This document shows, one piece after another, positions 17,641 through 26,107 of a stretch of 64,000 nucleotides of DNA. Position numbers and translations under genes: made by a program. Position 1 is the stretch's first letter, and each line of letters opens with the position of its first letter. Location: the NCBI GenBank assembly GCA_017620615.1, contig JAGAUW010000028.1, forward strand, positions 17,077 through 81,076. Direction: 5' to 3'. This stretch comes from Clostridia bacterium. GTDB taxonomy: Bacteria > Bacillota > Clostridia > Monoglobales > Monoglobaceae. Below the pieces are notes generated by a model. The model saw only the letters and a list, made by a program, of their open reading frames with translations. It was not told where the DNA came from and ran no database searches.

Positions 17641-17691
17641 ATGTAAAAAAGTGTAAAAAGTCCGTTTTGGATAAAATGTCCGCACTATAAT
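17641..17691 (+). promoter_or_regulatory. Candidate late promoter with direct repeats
   Basis: TATAAT at 17686-17691 without a good -35. Upstream are two TGTAAAAA copies (17642-17649, 17652-17659) and two GTCCG copies (17660-17664, 17679-17683). These may be sites for the activator encoded just upstream. Confidence 0.45.
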
Positions 17692-17733
17692 ACAGTTGAA
17701 AAGAATTTGTAAACAGAAAGCGAGGTGGCAAGA

Positions 17734-18000
17734 GTGGAAAAGCCAAGGTGCAATGATTTGGATTTTGGGGATGCCAATATAATAAGTGAGTATATAAACC
17801 GAAAGAAAAAAGATGCCTGCAGGCTGATTGACACAATACTTCAGGAGATAGGAAATCCTGAAAGAATATCCAGTGCACCACTTAATCAGCTCTCTTCGGT
17901 GATGGGGACTTTGATTGACAAATTCGGGGCTGACGAAAAGGATAAATCCCTTGACGGAACTCTTGCCACATTATTTGATGATTTTGAGGATGTGAGATAG
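17734..18000 (+). CDS. Small acidic phage protein, possible small terminase analogue
   Basis: An 88-residue helical protein with no motif that I recognise. Its position just before the large terminase suggests a packaging-related role such as a small terminase subunit, but it lacks an obvious DNA-binding HTH. The start is GTG at 17734: CGAGG lies eight bases before it, and the longer open frame begins within the ribosome site. It is one of only two cluster genes that end with TAG. Confidence 0.5.
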   Translation: MEKPRCNDLDFGDANIISEYINRKKKDACRLIDTILQEIGNPERISSAPLNQLSSVMGTLIDKFGADEKDKSLDGTLATLFDDFEDVR

Positions 18001-18012
18001 AAAGTATAAAAA

Positions 18013-19215
18013 ATGAGGAAATACAAAAATCTTACTGACAAACAAAATGAGCTTATGGAAATTGCAAAAGGTGGGCTAAGACGAATAAACATTCTGCACG
18101 GAAGCGTCAGATCTGGAAAAACCTGGATAAGCCTTGTGCTTTGGTGTGTTTGGATAAGGAATATGCCAAAGGATGCGGCTTATCTTATGACGGCAAAAAC
18201 CCTTACTACACTTAAAAGAAACTGTCTTGATTTGCTTGAAACTCTGGCAGGAAAAAACAATTTCAGTTATTCTATATCAAAAAAAGAGGGGACGCTCTAT
18301 GGAAGAAAGATATATCTCGAGGGTGTGAATGATGCGGGGGCAGAAAGCAAAATCCGAGGAATGACTCTTCAGGGAGCATATTGTGACGAGATTACGCTGT
18401 TCACCGAGGAATTTTTCAGCATGCTGCTTTCAAGACTTTCGGAGAAGGGCGCAAAGCTCTTTGGAACTACAAATCCGGACAACCCAAATCACTGGTTTAA
18501 AGTCAAATATATTGACCGTCGCGAGGAACTTGACTTCTTTTTGATGGAATTTCTGATTGATGACAACACTTTTTTGGACCCTGCCTATGTTGAGGAATTG
18601 AAAAAAGAATATACAGGGGTGTTTTATAAGCGGTTTATCTTGGGCGAGTGGTGCAGTGCAGAGGGGCTTGTCTATCCTATGTTTGATAAAGCATTGCATG
18701 CCATCACGGAAATTCCAAAGTCTTGCGGAAATGAGGAATATTATATATCCATAGACTATGGTACGCTTAATCCTTGTAGTATGGGACTTTGGAGGCTTGA
18801 TGACAAAAGTGCAGTCAGAATAAAAGAGAGCTATTATTCGGGAAAGGCACAAAAAATGTTGCTTACTGATGAAGAATATTATGAGAGGCTCAAAAATTTG
18901 GCGGAAGGGTTCCCGATAAAGTGTGTAATAATAGACCCGTCAGCAGCAAGCTTTATTGCTACAATAAGGCGTCACGGGGAGTTCAGCGTGAGAAAGGCAG
19001 ACAACAGTGTTCTTGATGGAATAAGAGTCACGGGGACGCTGCTCCAAAGCGGAAAGCTCTTGATTCACGAAAGCTGTGAGGATAGCATCCGTGAATTTGG
19101 AAGTTATTCGTGGGACGGGGAATCTCAGGAGGACAAGGTTTTGAAAGAGTTTGACCATGCAATGGATGACATAAGATATTTTTGCTTTACAGTTGCGAAA
19201 AAAAGACTTCTTTAA
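18013..19215 (+). CDS. terL: Phage terminase large subunit (PBSX-type)
   Basis: ATPase-nuclease motor that packages DNA into the head. Walker A is HGSVRSGKTW (about residues 29-38), Walker B is the GAYCDEI stretch near 122-128, and the C-terminal RNase H-like nuclease domain starts with YISIDYG (about 244), with further acidic residues in VIIDPSA and the C-terminal FDHAMDDIRY. Length of 400 is typical for the PBSX/SPP1 group, which packages by headful. The sequence appears intact. Confidence 0.9.
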   Translation: MRKYKNLTDKQNELMEIAKGGLRRINILHGSVRSGKTWISLVLWCVWIRNMPKDAAYLMTAKTLTTLKRNCLDLLETLAGKNNFSYSISKKEGTLYGRKIYLEGVNDAGAESKIRGMTLQGAYCDEITLFTEEFFSMLLSRLSEKGAKLFGTTNPDNPNHWFKVKYIDRREELDFFLMEFLIDDNTFLDPAYVEELKKEYTGVFYKRFILGEWCSAEGLVYPMFDKALHAITEIPKSCGNEEYYISIDYGTLNPCSMGLWRLDDKSAVRIKESYYSGKAQKMLLTDEEYYERLKNLAEGFPIKCVIIDPSAASFIATIRRHGEFSVRKADNSVLDGIRVTGTLLQSGKLLIHESCEDSIREFGSYSWDGESQEDKVLKEFDHAMDDIRYFCFTVAKKRLL

Positions 19216-19235
19216 AGAGTGAGGAGGAAAAAAAT

Positions 19236-20564
19236 TTGTTTGAAGAAATAAAGAATTTTTTTGGAAAGGTGATAGGAAATATGTTTGATAAAAATTCGAT
19301 ACGCAAAGCGATTTCTTCGGAAATTGCGGTATCAGACGAAATGAGCATGGCTCTTTCGGTCTGGAGAGAGATGTATGAGGAGGTGGACGGTCTTCATTTG
19401 CCTGCATCTATTGCTTTTGAAATGGCAAGGCTTGTTACGGTGGAAATGAACTCGGTAATTTCGGGTAGCAAAAGGGCGGAATTTCTGAATGATACATATA
19501 AGGATATTATTGAAAACATAAGAATTCCTGTGGAATATGGCTGTGCCAAGGGTGGGCTTGTGATGAAACCATATGTGTCAAAGGGAAAAATCCTGGTGGA
19601 TTTCATTCAGGCTGATAAATTCCTGCCCACCTCGTTTGATGAATCAGGAAACATCCGCAGTGCAGTCTTTATTCAGACAATTACCCGTGATGGTGGCTTT
19701 TATACAAGGCTTGAAAAACACAGCTTTGTGGGTGATACATATGAGATTTCAAACAAAGCATTTTTTTCGAGGACAAGGGATAATCTTGGAAATCCAATTT
19801 TTTTGGCAGATGTTCCTGAGTGGCAGGATTTGGCAGAAACAATATCTATCGGCAATGTGAAAAATCCGTTATTCGGATATTTCAAGCCTGCCATCGCCAA
19901 CTGCATCGACCCGTCATCGCCACTTGGTGTATCGGTTTTTGCCAATGCGGTTAATCTCATTGAGGATGCAAACCGTCAATACGAAAGACTTTTGTGGGAG
20001 TTTGAAAGCGGAGAGAGGGCGCTTATTGCAAATGCTATGGCGTTTAAGCGTGACAAAAACGGAAAACCAAGTCTTCCTGACAAAAGACTTTATCGCACGT
20101 TGGATGTTGACGATATGGATTTCTTCCGTGAATGGTCGCCAAAAATCAGAATTGATGAAATTGCGAAAGGCTTAAATCGAATTTTCAGGCAGATTGAATT
20201 TAATTGCGGTTTTGCTTATGGAACAATTTCTGAGATAAATGATACACAAAAGACAGCTGAGGAAATCAGGGCATCAAAGCAGAGGAGCTATGCCACGGTT
20301 TCGGACAACCAGAAGGCACTGAAGAAAGCACTTCTTGAGCTTGTGTATGCTATGGATGTGTGGTGCACACTTTATGATTTGGCGCCAAAGGGAGAGTGTT
20401 CGGTATCATTTGATTTTGATGACAGCATTGAGGCAGACCGCAAAACCCAATTTGAAGAAAAACAGGCCTTGGTTGATGCGGGAATTATGGCACCCTGGGA
20501 GTTCCGTATGTGGTATTTTGGTGAGGACGAGGACACTGCAAAGAAAAGTATTTTGAATAAATAA
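19236..20564 (+). CDS. Phage portal protein (SPP1 gp6-like)
   Basis: Forms the dodecameric portal ring at the head vertex through which DNA passes. About 442 residues from a TTG start at 19236, chosen because GAGGAGG lies eight bases upstream; it overlaps no other gene. Recognisable portal features include the PLGVSVFANAVNLIEDAN stretch near 235-255 and the later DTQKTAEEIRASKQRS segment typical of clostridial SPP1-like portals. It follows the terminase directly. Confidence 0.82.
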   Translation: MFEEIKNFFGKVIGNMFDKNSIRKAISSEIAVSDEMSMALSVWREMYEEVDGLHLPASIAFEMARLVTVEMNSVISGSKRAEFLNDTYKDIIENIRIPVEYGCAKGGLVMKPYVSKGKILVDFIQADKFLPTSFDESGNIRSAVFIQTITRDGGFYTRLEKHSFVGDTYEISNKAFFSRTRDNLGNPIFLADVPEWQDLAETISIGNVKNPLFGYFKPAIANCIDPSSPLGVSVFANAVNLIEDANRQYERLLWEFESGERALIANAMAFKRDKNGKPSLPDKRLYRTLDVDDMDFFREWSPKIRIDEIAKGLNRIFRQIEFNCGFAYGTISEINDTQKTAEEIRASKQRSYATVSDNQKALKKALLELVYAMDVWCTLYDLAPKGECSVSFDFDDSIEADRKTQFEEKQALVDAGIMAPWEFRMWYFGEDEDTAKKSILNK

Positions 20565-20593
20565 AATTTGTCCGCAATGACGATAAACTAAGG

Positions 20594-20650
20594 ATGCTTG
20601 CAGAGGGAACTGCGATAAAAAACCGAAAAGCATTTATGGAAAATGGTTAA
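20594..20650 (+). CDS. Tiny ORF between portal and scaffold (18 aa), doubtful
   Basis: ATG at 20594 with AAGG immediately upstream, 18 codons and TAA at 20648-20650. No similarity known. It may be a fortuitous frame or a remnant of the minor head gene that SPP1-like phages carry at this place. Confidence 0.2.
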   Translation: MLAEGTAIKNRKAFMENG

Positions 20651-20677
20651 GTTTTCCGCAAGAAAGGAGTTATAGCT

Positions 20678-21235
20678 ATGACGAGAGAGGATTTAAGAGG
20701 AATTATTGAAGGGATAACAGATGAACAACTGAAAAAAATTCTGGATATAAATTCTTCTGACATCGGAAAAGCAAAAAACGATGGACAGGAAATGAAAATG
20801 GCTCTTGATGCCGCCAACAAAAAAGTGGCGGAGCTTGAGGGACTGATGGAGAAACTTAAAAACAGTCAGTGTGAGGCAGAAGAAATGAAAATGAAAATAG
20901 ACGAGCTGCAAAAAGTCATTGACGAAAGGAATGTTCAGTCAGAAAAGCAAAAGAGAGCCGAAGAAATGAAAAACAGATTTGCTGCGGTTGTGGGTGAGGC
21001 AAAGTTCTTAAACGCTTTCACCGAAAAAGGAGTATTTGAAGAATTTTCAAAGGCACTGGAAAATCCTGAAAATCAGGAAAGAAGTGACAGCGAAATTTTT
21101 GCTCAGCTCACAACAGCAGAAAATCTATTTGACCAAAGGGCAGAGGTGCCTCATATTGTTGCCTCAACAATGGGGTTTGGCGGCGAGCTTGAGAAAGGCG
21201 AAATCCGTGAAATTATGGGGCTTCCTGCCGAGTAA
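20678..21235 (+). CDS. Phage scaffolding protein (GP20-like)
   Basis: A 185-residue acidic protein dominated by a coiled coil (about residues 40-95, rich in Glu, Lys, Ala and Leu), preceded by a short helix and followed by a C-terminal region. This is the usual make-up of phage head scaffolds, which assemble inside the procapsid and leave. It lies directly before the coat gene, the expected position. AAAGGAG ribosome site. No head protease gene is seen. Confidence 0.78.
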   Translation: MTREDLRGIIEGITDEQLKKILDINSSDIGKAKNDGQEMKMALDAANKKVAELEGLMEKLKNSQCEAEEMKMKIDELQKVIDERNVQSEKQKRAEEMKNRFAAVVGEAKFLNAFTEKGVFEEFSKALENPENQERSDSEIFAQLTTAENLFDQRAEVPHIVASTMGFGGELEKGEIREIMGLPAE

Positions 21236-21258
21236 ATCAGATTTGGAGGAAAAAGTTT

Positions 21259-22134
21259 ATGGCAAATGCTATTGCAAAATTCAAAAAGTATATTGATACC
21301 CTTGACGAAGTTTATAAGGTATCATCAGTGACATCCGTTCTTGACGGCAACAGCCGACTTGTGAGAATGGGTGCAAATGCAAACGAGATTATTATTCCCA
21401 AGATGAGTATGGATGGTCTTGCGGATTACAGCCGTGAGAATGGTTATATCGGTGGCGATGTGACTCTCACAAACGAAACAGTTACATTTAATTATGAAAG
21501 AGGACGTTCTTTTACCATTGATGCAATGGACAATGAAGAAACAGCAGGCGTGGCTTTCGGTCAGCTTTCTGGTGAGTTCATCAGAACAAAGGCGGCGCCT
21601 GAAATCGATGCATTCCGTTTTGCACAGTATGCAGGAGTCCAAGGCATCGGCACTGCTGAGGGTGACCTTGACGACCCGCAGGATACACTTGCGGCACTTA
21701 TTGCGGCACAGAATGCAATGGATGAAGCAGAAGTTCCAACAGAAAGCAGAATTTTGTTTATTACACCCGTGCTTTATAACGGCGTGATGAATATTGACAC
21801 TACAAAATCAAAGGCGGTTCTTGATTCCTTTGCACAGATTGTAAAGGTACCCCAGAGCAGATTCTATACTGCAGTGAACCTTTATGACGGTTCATCCGAG
21901 GGCGAGGTTGCCGGTCACTTTGTAAAGGATGCAGAAAATGGTAAAAACATCAACTTTATGGTGGTTGAAAAGTCAGCTACAATCCAGTATCAGAAGCACG
22001 TGGTAAGCAAGGTTGTTACCCCTGAAGAAAATCAGGTTTCTGATGCGTGGAAGTTCTTCTACCGTTCTTATGGCATTGCGGATGTTTATGAAAACAAGAC
22101 ACACGGCATCTATCTCCACAAGGCAACAAAATAA
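21259..22134 (+). CDS. Phage major capsid protein
   Basis: A 291-residue protein with the features of coat proteins from siphoviruses without a cleaved delta domain: an N-terminal arm, GANANEIIIPKMSMDGLADY, then a central Gly/Ala-rich region and TPVLYNGVMN. The HK97-type fold is inferred from position and general pattern. Strong TTTGGAGGAAAAAG ribosome site. It follows the scaffold by 23 bases. Confidence 0.82.
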   Translation: MANAIAKFKKYIDTLDEVYKVSSVTSVLDGNSRLVRMGANANEIIIPKMSMDGLADYSRENGYIGGDVTLTNETVTFNYERGRSFTIDAMDNEETAGVAFGQLSGEFIRTKAAPEIDAFRFAQYAGVQGIGTAEGDLDDPQDTLAALIAAQNAMDEAEVPTESRILFITPVLYNGVMNIDTTKSKAVLDSFAQIVKVPQSRFYTAVNLYDGSSEGEVAGHFVKDAENGKNINFMVVEKSATIQYQKHVVSKVVTPEENQVSDAWKFFYRSYGIADVYENKTHGIYLHKATK

Positions 22135-22154
22135 AACTTTTCGGGAGGATTGTT

Positions 22155-22247
22155 GTGCGATTTGTAGGACTTGTTGACAAAAAGAGAACAGCCGCAAAGC
22201 AACCAAAAAAGAAAAAGGCGGTGAACAGCAAGGATGTTAAAGGATAA
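22155..22247 (+). CDS. 30-residue lysine-rich phage peptide
   Basis: GTG at 22155, with CGGGAGG seven bases upstream, opens a 30-codon frame ending with TAA at 22245-22247. The product is rich in lysine (MRFVGLVDKKRTAAKQPKKK as its first 20 residues). Small basic peptides of this type are common right after the coat gene in clostridial phages. It overlaps the next start by 14 bases. Function unknown. Confidence 0.55.
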   Translation: MRFVGLVDKKRTAAKQPKKKKAVNSKDVKG

Positions 22248-22587
22248 AATAAGCTTTGATTTTTATTACAATACATATAGCTGCGAAAATGAGGGCGACC
22301 TTGATGCAGAAAATTTTGACCGCTATATAAACCGTGCAAAAAGAGTGCTTGACGGCTTTTTGCTGAAGGATGAGATTTCTTCTGAAGAGAGTCTTGAGGT
22401 TATGCTCTGTATATGTGAAATAGCAGAGTGTTTGTATCGGGAAGAAAATATCAGCTCAGTCAAAAGCGAGACGGTGGACGGTTATTCGGTTACTTTTAAT
22501 CGAGAAGGCAGTATCAAGGAAAGGATAAAAACTATCGTTCTTGGACACCTTGGAAAAACAGGACTTCTTTATGCGGGGGTGGAGTGA
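22234..22587 (+). CDS. Phage head-tail connector (gp6/YqbG-type)
   Basis: A 117-residue mostly helical protein (YINRAKRVLDGFL, SEESLEVMLCICEIAECLYRE) in the position of head completion proteins. It has the composition of the HK97 gp6 / YqbG adaptor family. The start overlaps the preceding small peptide gene. Its stop overlaps the next ATG (TGATG), which points to coupled translation. Confidence 0.65.
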   Translation: MLKDKISFDFYYNTYSCENEGDLDAENFDRYINRAKRVLDGFLLKDEISSEESLEVMLCICEIAECLYREENISSVKSETVDGYSVTFNREGSIKERIKTIVLGHLGKTGLLYAGVE

Positions 22588-22910
22588 TGCTTGAAAATGG
22601 AGTTGTCACCGTGTTTTCTCAAAAAACAAAGGGCGGGGACTTTGTCAAAATAGCTTGCTGCCCTGCGTGGATTTACAAAAAAGAACGACTGAGAAACAAA
22701 GCGGACGGAGTGTATCTTAGGGATAGCTTTGATGTCAGGATTGGTCTTTCACACCTTGAAAATGTTTCAGTTGGGGATTTGATTTTTTTTGGTGAAATTG
22801 AGGAAAGCGACTTTTTTGCCGGTAAGTGCAGAAGAATTGCTACCATCACCAAAAATGAAAAGGGGACTTTCCCTCACTGGCATTTATGGGCAGAGTATGA
22901 GTACAGATAA
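22587..22910 (+). CDS. Phage head-closure/minor capsid-like protein
   Basis: About 107 residues, beta-rich, starting at the ATG that overlaps the previous stop. I recognise it as similar to hypothetical clostridial phage proteins (DUF6751-like) but not with certainty. Its place between adaptor and tail completion genes fits a head-closure or stopper protein. Confidence 0.5.
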   Translation: MLENGVVTVFSQKTKGGDFVKIACCPAWIYKKERLRNKADGVYLRDSFDVRIGLSHLENVSVGDLIFFGEIEESDFFAGKCRRIATITKNEKGTFPHWHLWAEYEYR

Positions 22911-22931
22911 TTGATAAGAGGAGAGGTTTTT

Positions 22932-23345
22932 ATGATTGAAAAAATAGCAGAGTTCTTTTCAACCTGCCCCGAACTTTCGGAGAGCGGCGTTATGATAAAT
23001 TATCTGGACAAAGAGCCTTTTTCGGCGGCACTTATTATGTGCGGTGAGGATACACTCGAAGCCGAATATACAGATGGTGGACAGAGAAGATGCGAAAAAT
23101 TCATTCTGGCAATCAGGCAGGAATACAGCGGAGCAAATTCCCAAAATTCCTCGGCGGCAAAAAGGTGCGAGGCAATAGAACAGTGGGTGAAGGCTCAAAA
23201 TGATAGCGAAAATCTTCCGCAGTTTGACAGCTTGATAAGTGTACTTTCTGTATCGATTGGAAAGGGCTTTGAAATAACCCAGACAGGAAGTGTTGATGCA
23301 AGGTTTGAAGCAGAAATAAAAGTGGTTTATTTTATGGAAAAATAA
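22932..23345 (+). CDS. Phage tail completion / minor capsid protein
   Basis: A 137-residue protein with alpha/beta composition, start at ATG 22932 with AGAGGAGAGG upstream (the longer open frame from 22911 lies over that site). It resembles the group of phage proteins at this position that act as tail terminator or completion protein. It is followed by a hairpin terminator before the tail tube gene. Confidence 0.55.
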   Translation: MIEKIAEFFSTCPELSESGVMINYLDKEPFSAALIMCGEDTLEAEYTDGGQRRCEKFILAIRQEYSGANSQNSSAAKRCEAIEQWVKAQNDSENLPQFDSLISVLSVSIGKGFEITQTGSVDARFEAEIKVVYFMEK

Positions 23346-23349
23346 TTTT

Positions 23350-23396
23350 ATGCAGAGGTGCAGAAGGATTGTATAATCTCTGACCTCTGCATTTTT
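23350..23396 (+). terminator. Intrinsic terminator-like hairpin inside the phage structural operon
   Basis: A 10-bp perfect stem (23350-23359 with 23383-23392) continued inward by CAGA/TCTG and GATT/AATC with a GTAT loop, then five T. It lies between the tail completion and tail tube genes and could lower or vary tail gene expression. Confidence 0.7.
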
Positions 23397-23412
23397 AAAA
23401 GGAGAAATTTTT

Positions 23413-23895
23413 ATGGCAGAAATAATTAAAAGATACAAAAAACTGGCGTTTTATGGTGTTCCGACGGAAAATGGCAGTGGTTATACATTTTTCAGGATGA
23501 AAGGCTTTGATGAAATTTCAACAGCCAAAAATCCAAAGGAATATTCAAGACAGTATATTGATGAAGAATTTGAACAGACCGATGTGGTGGCGTATACTCC
23601 GTCAATTTCGTTTGGGTTTGACAGATTCATGGATGATGCTGTTCATGATGATATTATATCAATTTTTAACCATGAAAAAGTGGGTGCAGATGCTGTAAGA
23701 CCCATAATTATGGTGGATATGGCGGATGACGAAAAGGGTGCTGTAAAGCGTGATTTTTCGGTCATTGCTGAAAATGAGGGTAGCGGTATGGATGCCTATA
23801 AATACAGCGGTACTTTCAGAGTGAAAGGCGAAAAGGTATTTGGAAAAGCAGTAAGCAATGATGACTGGCAGACATGCATATTTGAGGAAATTTAA
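23413..23895 (+). CDS. Phage major tail (tube) protein
   Basis: A 160-residue protein of mixed beta composition that fits the major tail protein of SPP1/PBSX-like siphoviruses: gene position just after the head-tail genes, strong ribosome site (AAAAGGAGAAA), typical length, and the internal ending SGTFRVKGEKVFGKAV. It has its own upstream hairpin. The assignment rests mostly on position and size. Confidence 0.65.
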   Translation: MAEIIKRYKKLAFYGVPTENGSGYTFFRMKGFDEISTAKNPKEYSRQYIDEEFEQTDVVAYTPSISFGFDRFMDDAVHDDIISIFNHEKVGADAVRPIIMVDMADDEKGAVKRDFSVIAENEGSGMDAYKYSGTFRVKGEKVFGKAVSNDDWQTCIFEEI

Positions 23896-23970
23896 AACTT
23901 GAGAAAAACTGCCCGCACGAATAGAATTTGTGTGGGCAGGAAATTCAAAAACAGTGATTTGGAGGGGAAA

Positions 23971-24294
23971 ATGGTTCTTGAAATATATGGAAATTATGCA
24001 GAAATCAAGGGAAACAAAAGACTTCTTTCTTTGTGTCGTGAAATAAAAGAGTCCGCAGCAAATGAAATTCAAAATATCTCTGCGGGCTTCGATGATGAAA
24101 ATGAAATATGTGACAGAGTGAAAAAATTTCTTGAAAAAAGCCTTGAAAAGCTTGTGGGAAAGAGACAGGTAAAAAAAATATTTCAAAATGTGGAAAAAAC
24201 AATACCCAAGCTTTCAGGTGCACTTTGTTATGTTATCTCTGAAATAGGGTCGAGGCTTGGGGATATGGAGAGTGATGAAAATGATGAAAGCTGA
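23971..24294 (+). CDS. Phage tail assembly chaperone-like protein
   Basis: About 107 residues, helical. The ATG at 23971 has TTGGAGGGG just upstream, while the longer open frame from 23899 has none. Position between the tail tube and the Gp15-like gene is that of tail assembly chaperones. It overlaps the next gene's start by 14 bases. Confidence 0.55.
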   Translation: MVLEIYGNYAEIKGNKRLLSLCREIKESAANEIQNISAGFDDENEICDRVKKFLEKSLEKLVGKRQVKKIFQNVEKTIPKLSGALCYVISEIGSRLGDMESDENDES

Positions 24295-24847
24295 ACTTTT
24301 AAATCTAGCCGAAAATGTGGAAATAGACGGAGTGGAATATAAGATAAACACTGATTTTTCGGTTTGGATTGAGATTGAGCAGATTTTTTTGTTGAAAGAA
24401 GACGGCAAAGAGGCTGCAGCGAAGATCCTTTCGCTTGCGTATCCTTATCTCCCTCACAACCCTGTTGCTGCCTTTGAAAAGGTGGTATGGTTTTATTCGG
24501 GTGGTATGGATGCCGAAAAAACGGAAAGAAAATGCTTTGGTGCTCCTCTTTATGACCTCAAAAGAGATTTTAAGTTTTTGTGGGCAGACTTTTTGGGGAA
24601 GTTTGGAATAGACCTTTTGAAAACCAATATGCATTGGTGGCAGTTTAGACTATTGATTTCGGCATTGGATGATGGGTGCAAATTCCCAAAGGTTGTGGGA
24701 TACCGGTCTTTGGATACCGCAAAAATCAAGAATAAGGAGCTTAAAAACTTCTATGAAAAAATGAAAAAGCAATATAAACTTCCGGATATACGGACCGACG
24801 AAGAGCGAGAAGAAGAACTTGCAGACATCCTCTCGGGAGCGTTTTGA
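24281..24847 (+). CDS. Phage Gp15-family protein
   Basis: About 188 residues, with the pattern of bacteriophage Gp15 proteins: IDGVEYKINTDFSVWIEIEQ, the central KCFGAPLYDLKRDFKF and the NMHWWQFRLLISAL stretch with the conserved double tryptophan, then a basic-acidic tail. Gp15 proteins lie upstream of the tape measure and are assumed to be tail assembly chaperones, sometimes joined to the preceding gene by a frameshift. GGAG is ten bases before the ATG chosen (24281). Confidence 0.75.
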   Translation: MMKAELLNLAENVEIDGVEYKINTDFSVWIEIEQIFLLKEDGKEAAAKILSLAYPYLPHNPVAAFEKVVWFYSGGMDAEKTERKCFGAPLYDLKRDFKFLWADFLGKFGIDLLKTNMHWWQFRLLISALDDGCKFPKVVGYRSLDTAKIKNKELKNFYEKMKKQYKLPDIRTDEEREEELADILSGAF

Positions 24848-24896
24848 AAGGGCAATCACTGTTTTTAAAGAAAACAACTGATAAGGAAGGATTTAT

Positions 24897-26105
24897 ATGT
24901 CATTTGATTTTCAAAAATATATGGAGCGACTCAAAAACGAGGCCGGCAAAAATGATATTGGCAAAATGATAGCATCGGGCATAGGAGTGGGGCTTAGTCA
25001 AAATTCTTATCTTGCTGTGACAGCCCTGGAAAATGTTTATGTAGAGCTTGAAACTGTTACTAAAAATGCTGCAAAAAATGCAGAAAAGCTTGCGAAAAAA
25101 CGTCAGGAAAGAGAGCTTGCCAATCTCAAAAATTCACTTAAGCTTGAAATTATCAGCGAGCAGGAATACTATGAAAAACTGAAAAAATATCGGGATGAGA
25201 ATTTGAGAGAGGGCACGGATAGCTGGTACAAATACACCGAGGAAATAATAGGTTACAACAAGCGTCTTATGGACGAAACTGCAAAACAGCAGCTTGAAAT
25301 GCTTGAAAAAGTTCACTCCCTCCAGAAAGAACTTGAAGAAAATCTCAAAGCCGATGATGGACCGTGGTTTTCTTCACTTAAGGTTCTTCTTAAAAATGTA
25401 AATTCTGATGGAAGCAGTCAAGGATTTGTGTGGAACAAGCTGTCGGACTTTGAAAGAGAAATTGACCTTTTGGGGCGTTATCGAAATGCAATTCTGGCTC
25501 TTAAAAATCTGGGGGATATTCCAGACGGGATATTTTCTGAAATTGCCAAAATGGACGTAAACGAAGCCATTTCGGCAGCAGGCGTTATACTTTCTGCATC
25601 CGAAGAAGCGCGTAAAAATTTTATTCAAGGATATTTGACCCGAAATTCTTTGGCGGAAAGTATTGCGAGGGAACTCAATGGAGTTTTGAACAAAGAGGCA
25701 CTTCGTGAGGCAGGAATTGTCAGCATTGATGATTTTGATAATGGTTATGCCAGTGTTGATAATAAACAGGAAAACATATTTATAAAAACCCTGGAGGATA
25801 ATTTTGATGTGGTGCCAAAGAGCTATTATCAGCTTGGGCTTGACTCGGGTGAAGCATTTGGGGATGGACTCAAAACAGAAATTTCAAATGTGATGCTTGA
25901 AATGCGGTCACTTATGCTTTCGCAAATGGCTGAAATCGTGGTGGATATGCAAAAAATGACGGGCGGAGTATCCGGCGTATTAACAGAGAATACAACCTAC
26001 AAAACTACTTATAACTTCAATGCGTCAAAGGATACCACCACTCAGCAACTGTCGACTGCCCGTAATGCCGCAACGCTTTACCGGTTGAGAGGAGGTAATA
26101 ACTGA
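24897..26105 (+). CDS. Short tape measure protein
   Basis: A 402-residue protein with long charged coiled coils (about residues 35-150) and a helical C-terminal half. It occupies the tape measure position (after Gp15, before Dit). Siphophage tape measures are usually 600-2000 residues, and length sets tail length, so this one predicts a very short tail. No transmembrane stretch is evident. Its identity as tape measure is inferred from gene order. AAGGAAGGA ribosome site. Confidence 0.65.
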   Translation: MSFDFQKYMERLKNEAGKNDIGKMIASGIGVGLSQNSYLAVTALENVYVELETVTKNAAKNAEKLAKKRQERELANLKNSLKLEIISEQEYYEKLKKYRDENLREGTDSWYKYTEEIIGYNKRLMDETAKQQLEMLEKVHSLQKELEENLKADDGPWFSSLKVLLKNVNSDGSSQGFVWNKLSDFEREIDLLGRYRNAILALKNLGDIPDGIFSEIAKMDVNEAISAAGVILSASEEARKNFIQGYLTRNSLAESIARELNGVLNKEALREAGIVSIDDFDNGYASVDNKQENIFIKTLEDNFDVVPKSYYQLGLDSGEAFGDGLKTEISNVMLEMRSLMLSQMAEIVVDMQKMTGGVSGVLTENTTYKTTYNFNASKDTTTQQLSTARNAATLYRLRGGNN

Positions 26106-26107
26106 TT

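Noticed and set aside
17096..17881. 261-codon minus-strand frame in the phage region
   Set aside because: Opposite three plausible phage genes; composition (Phe, Leu, Ser, His rich) is typical of antisense to AT-rich coding sequence.
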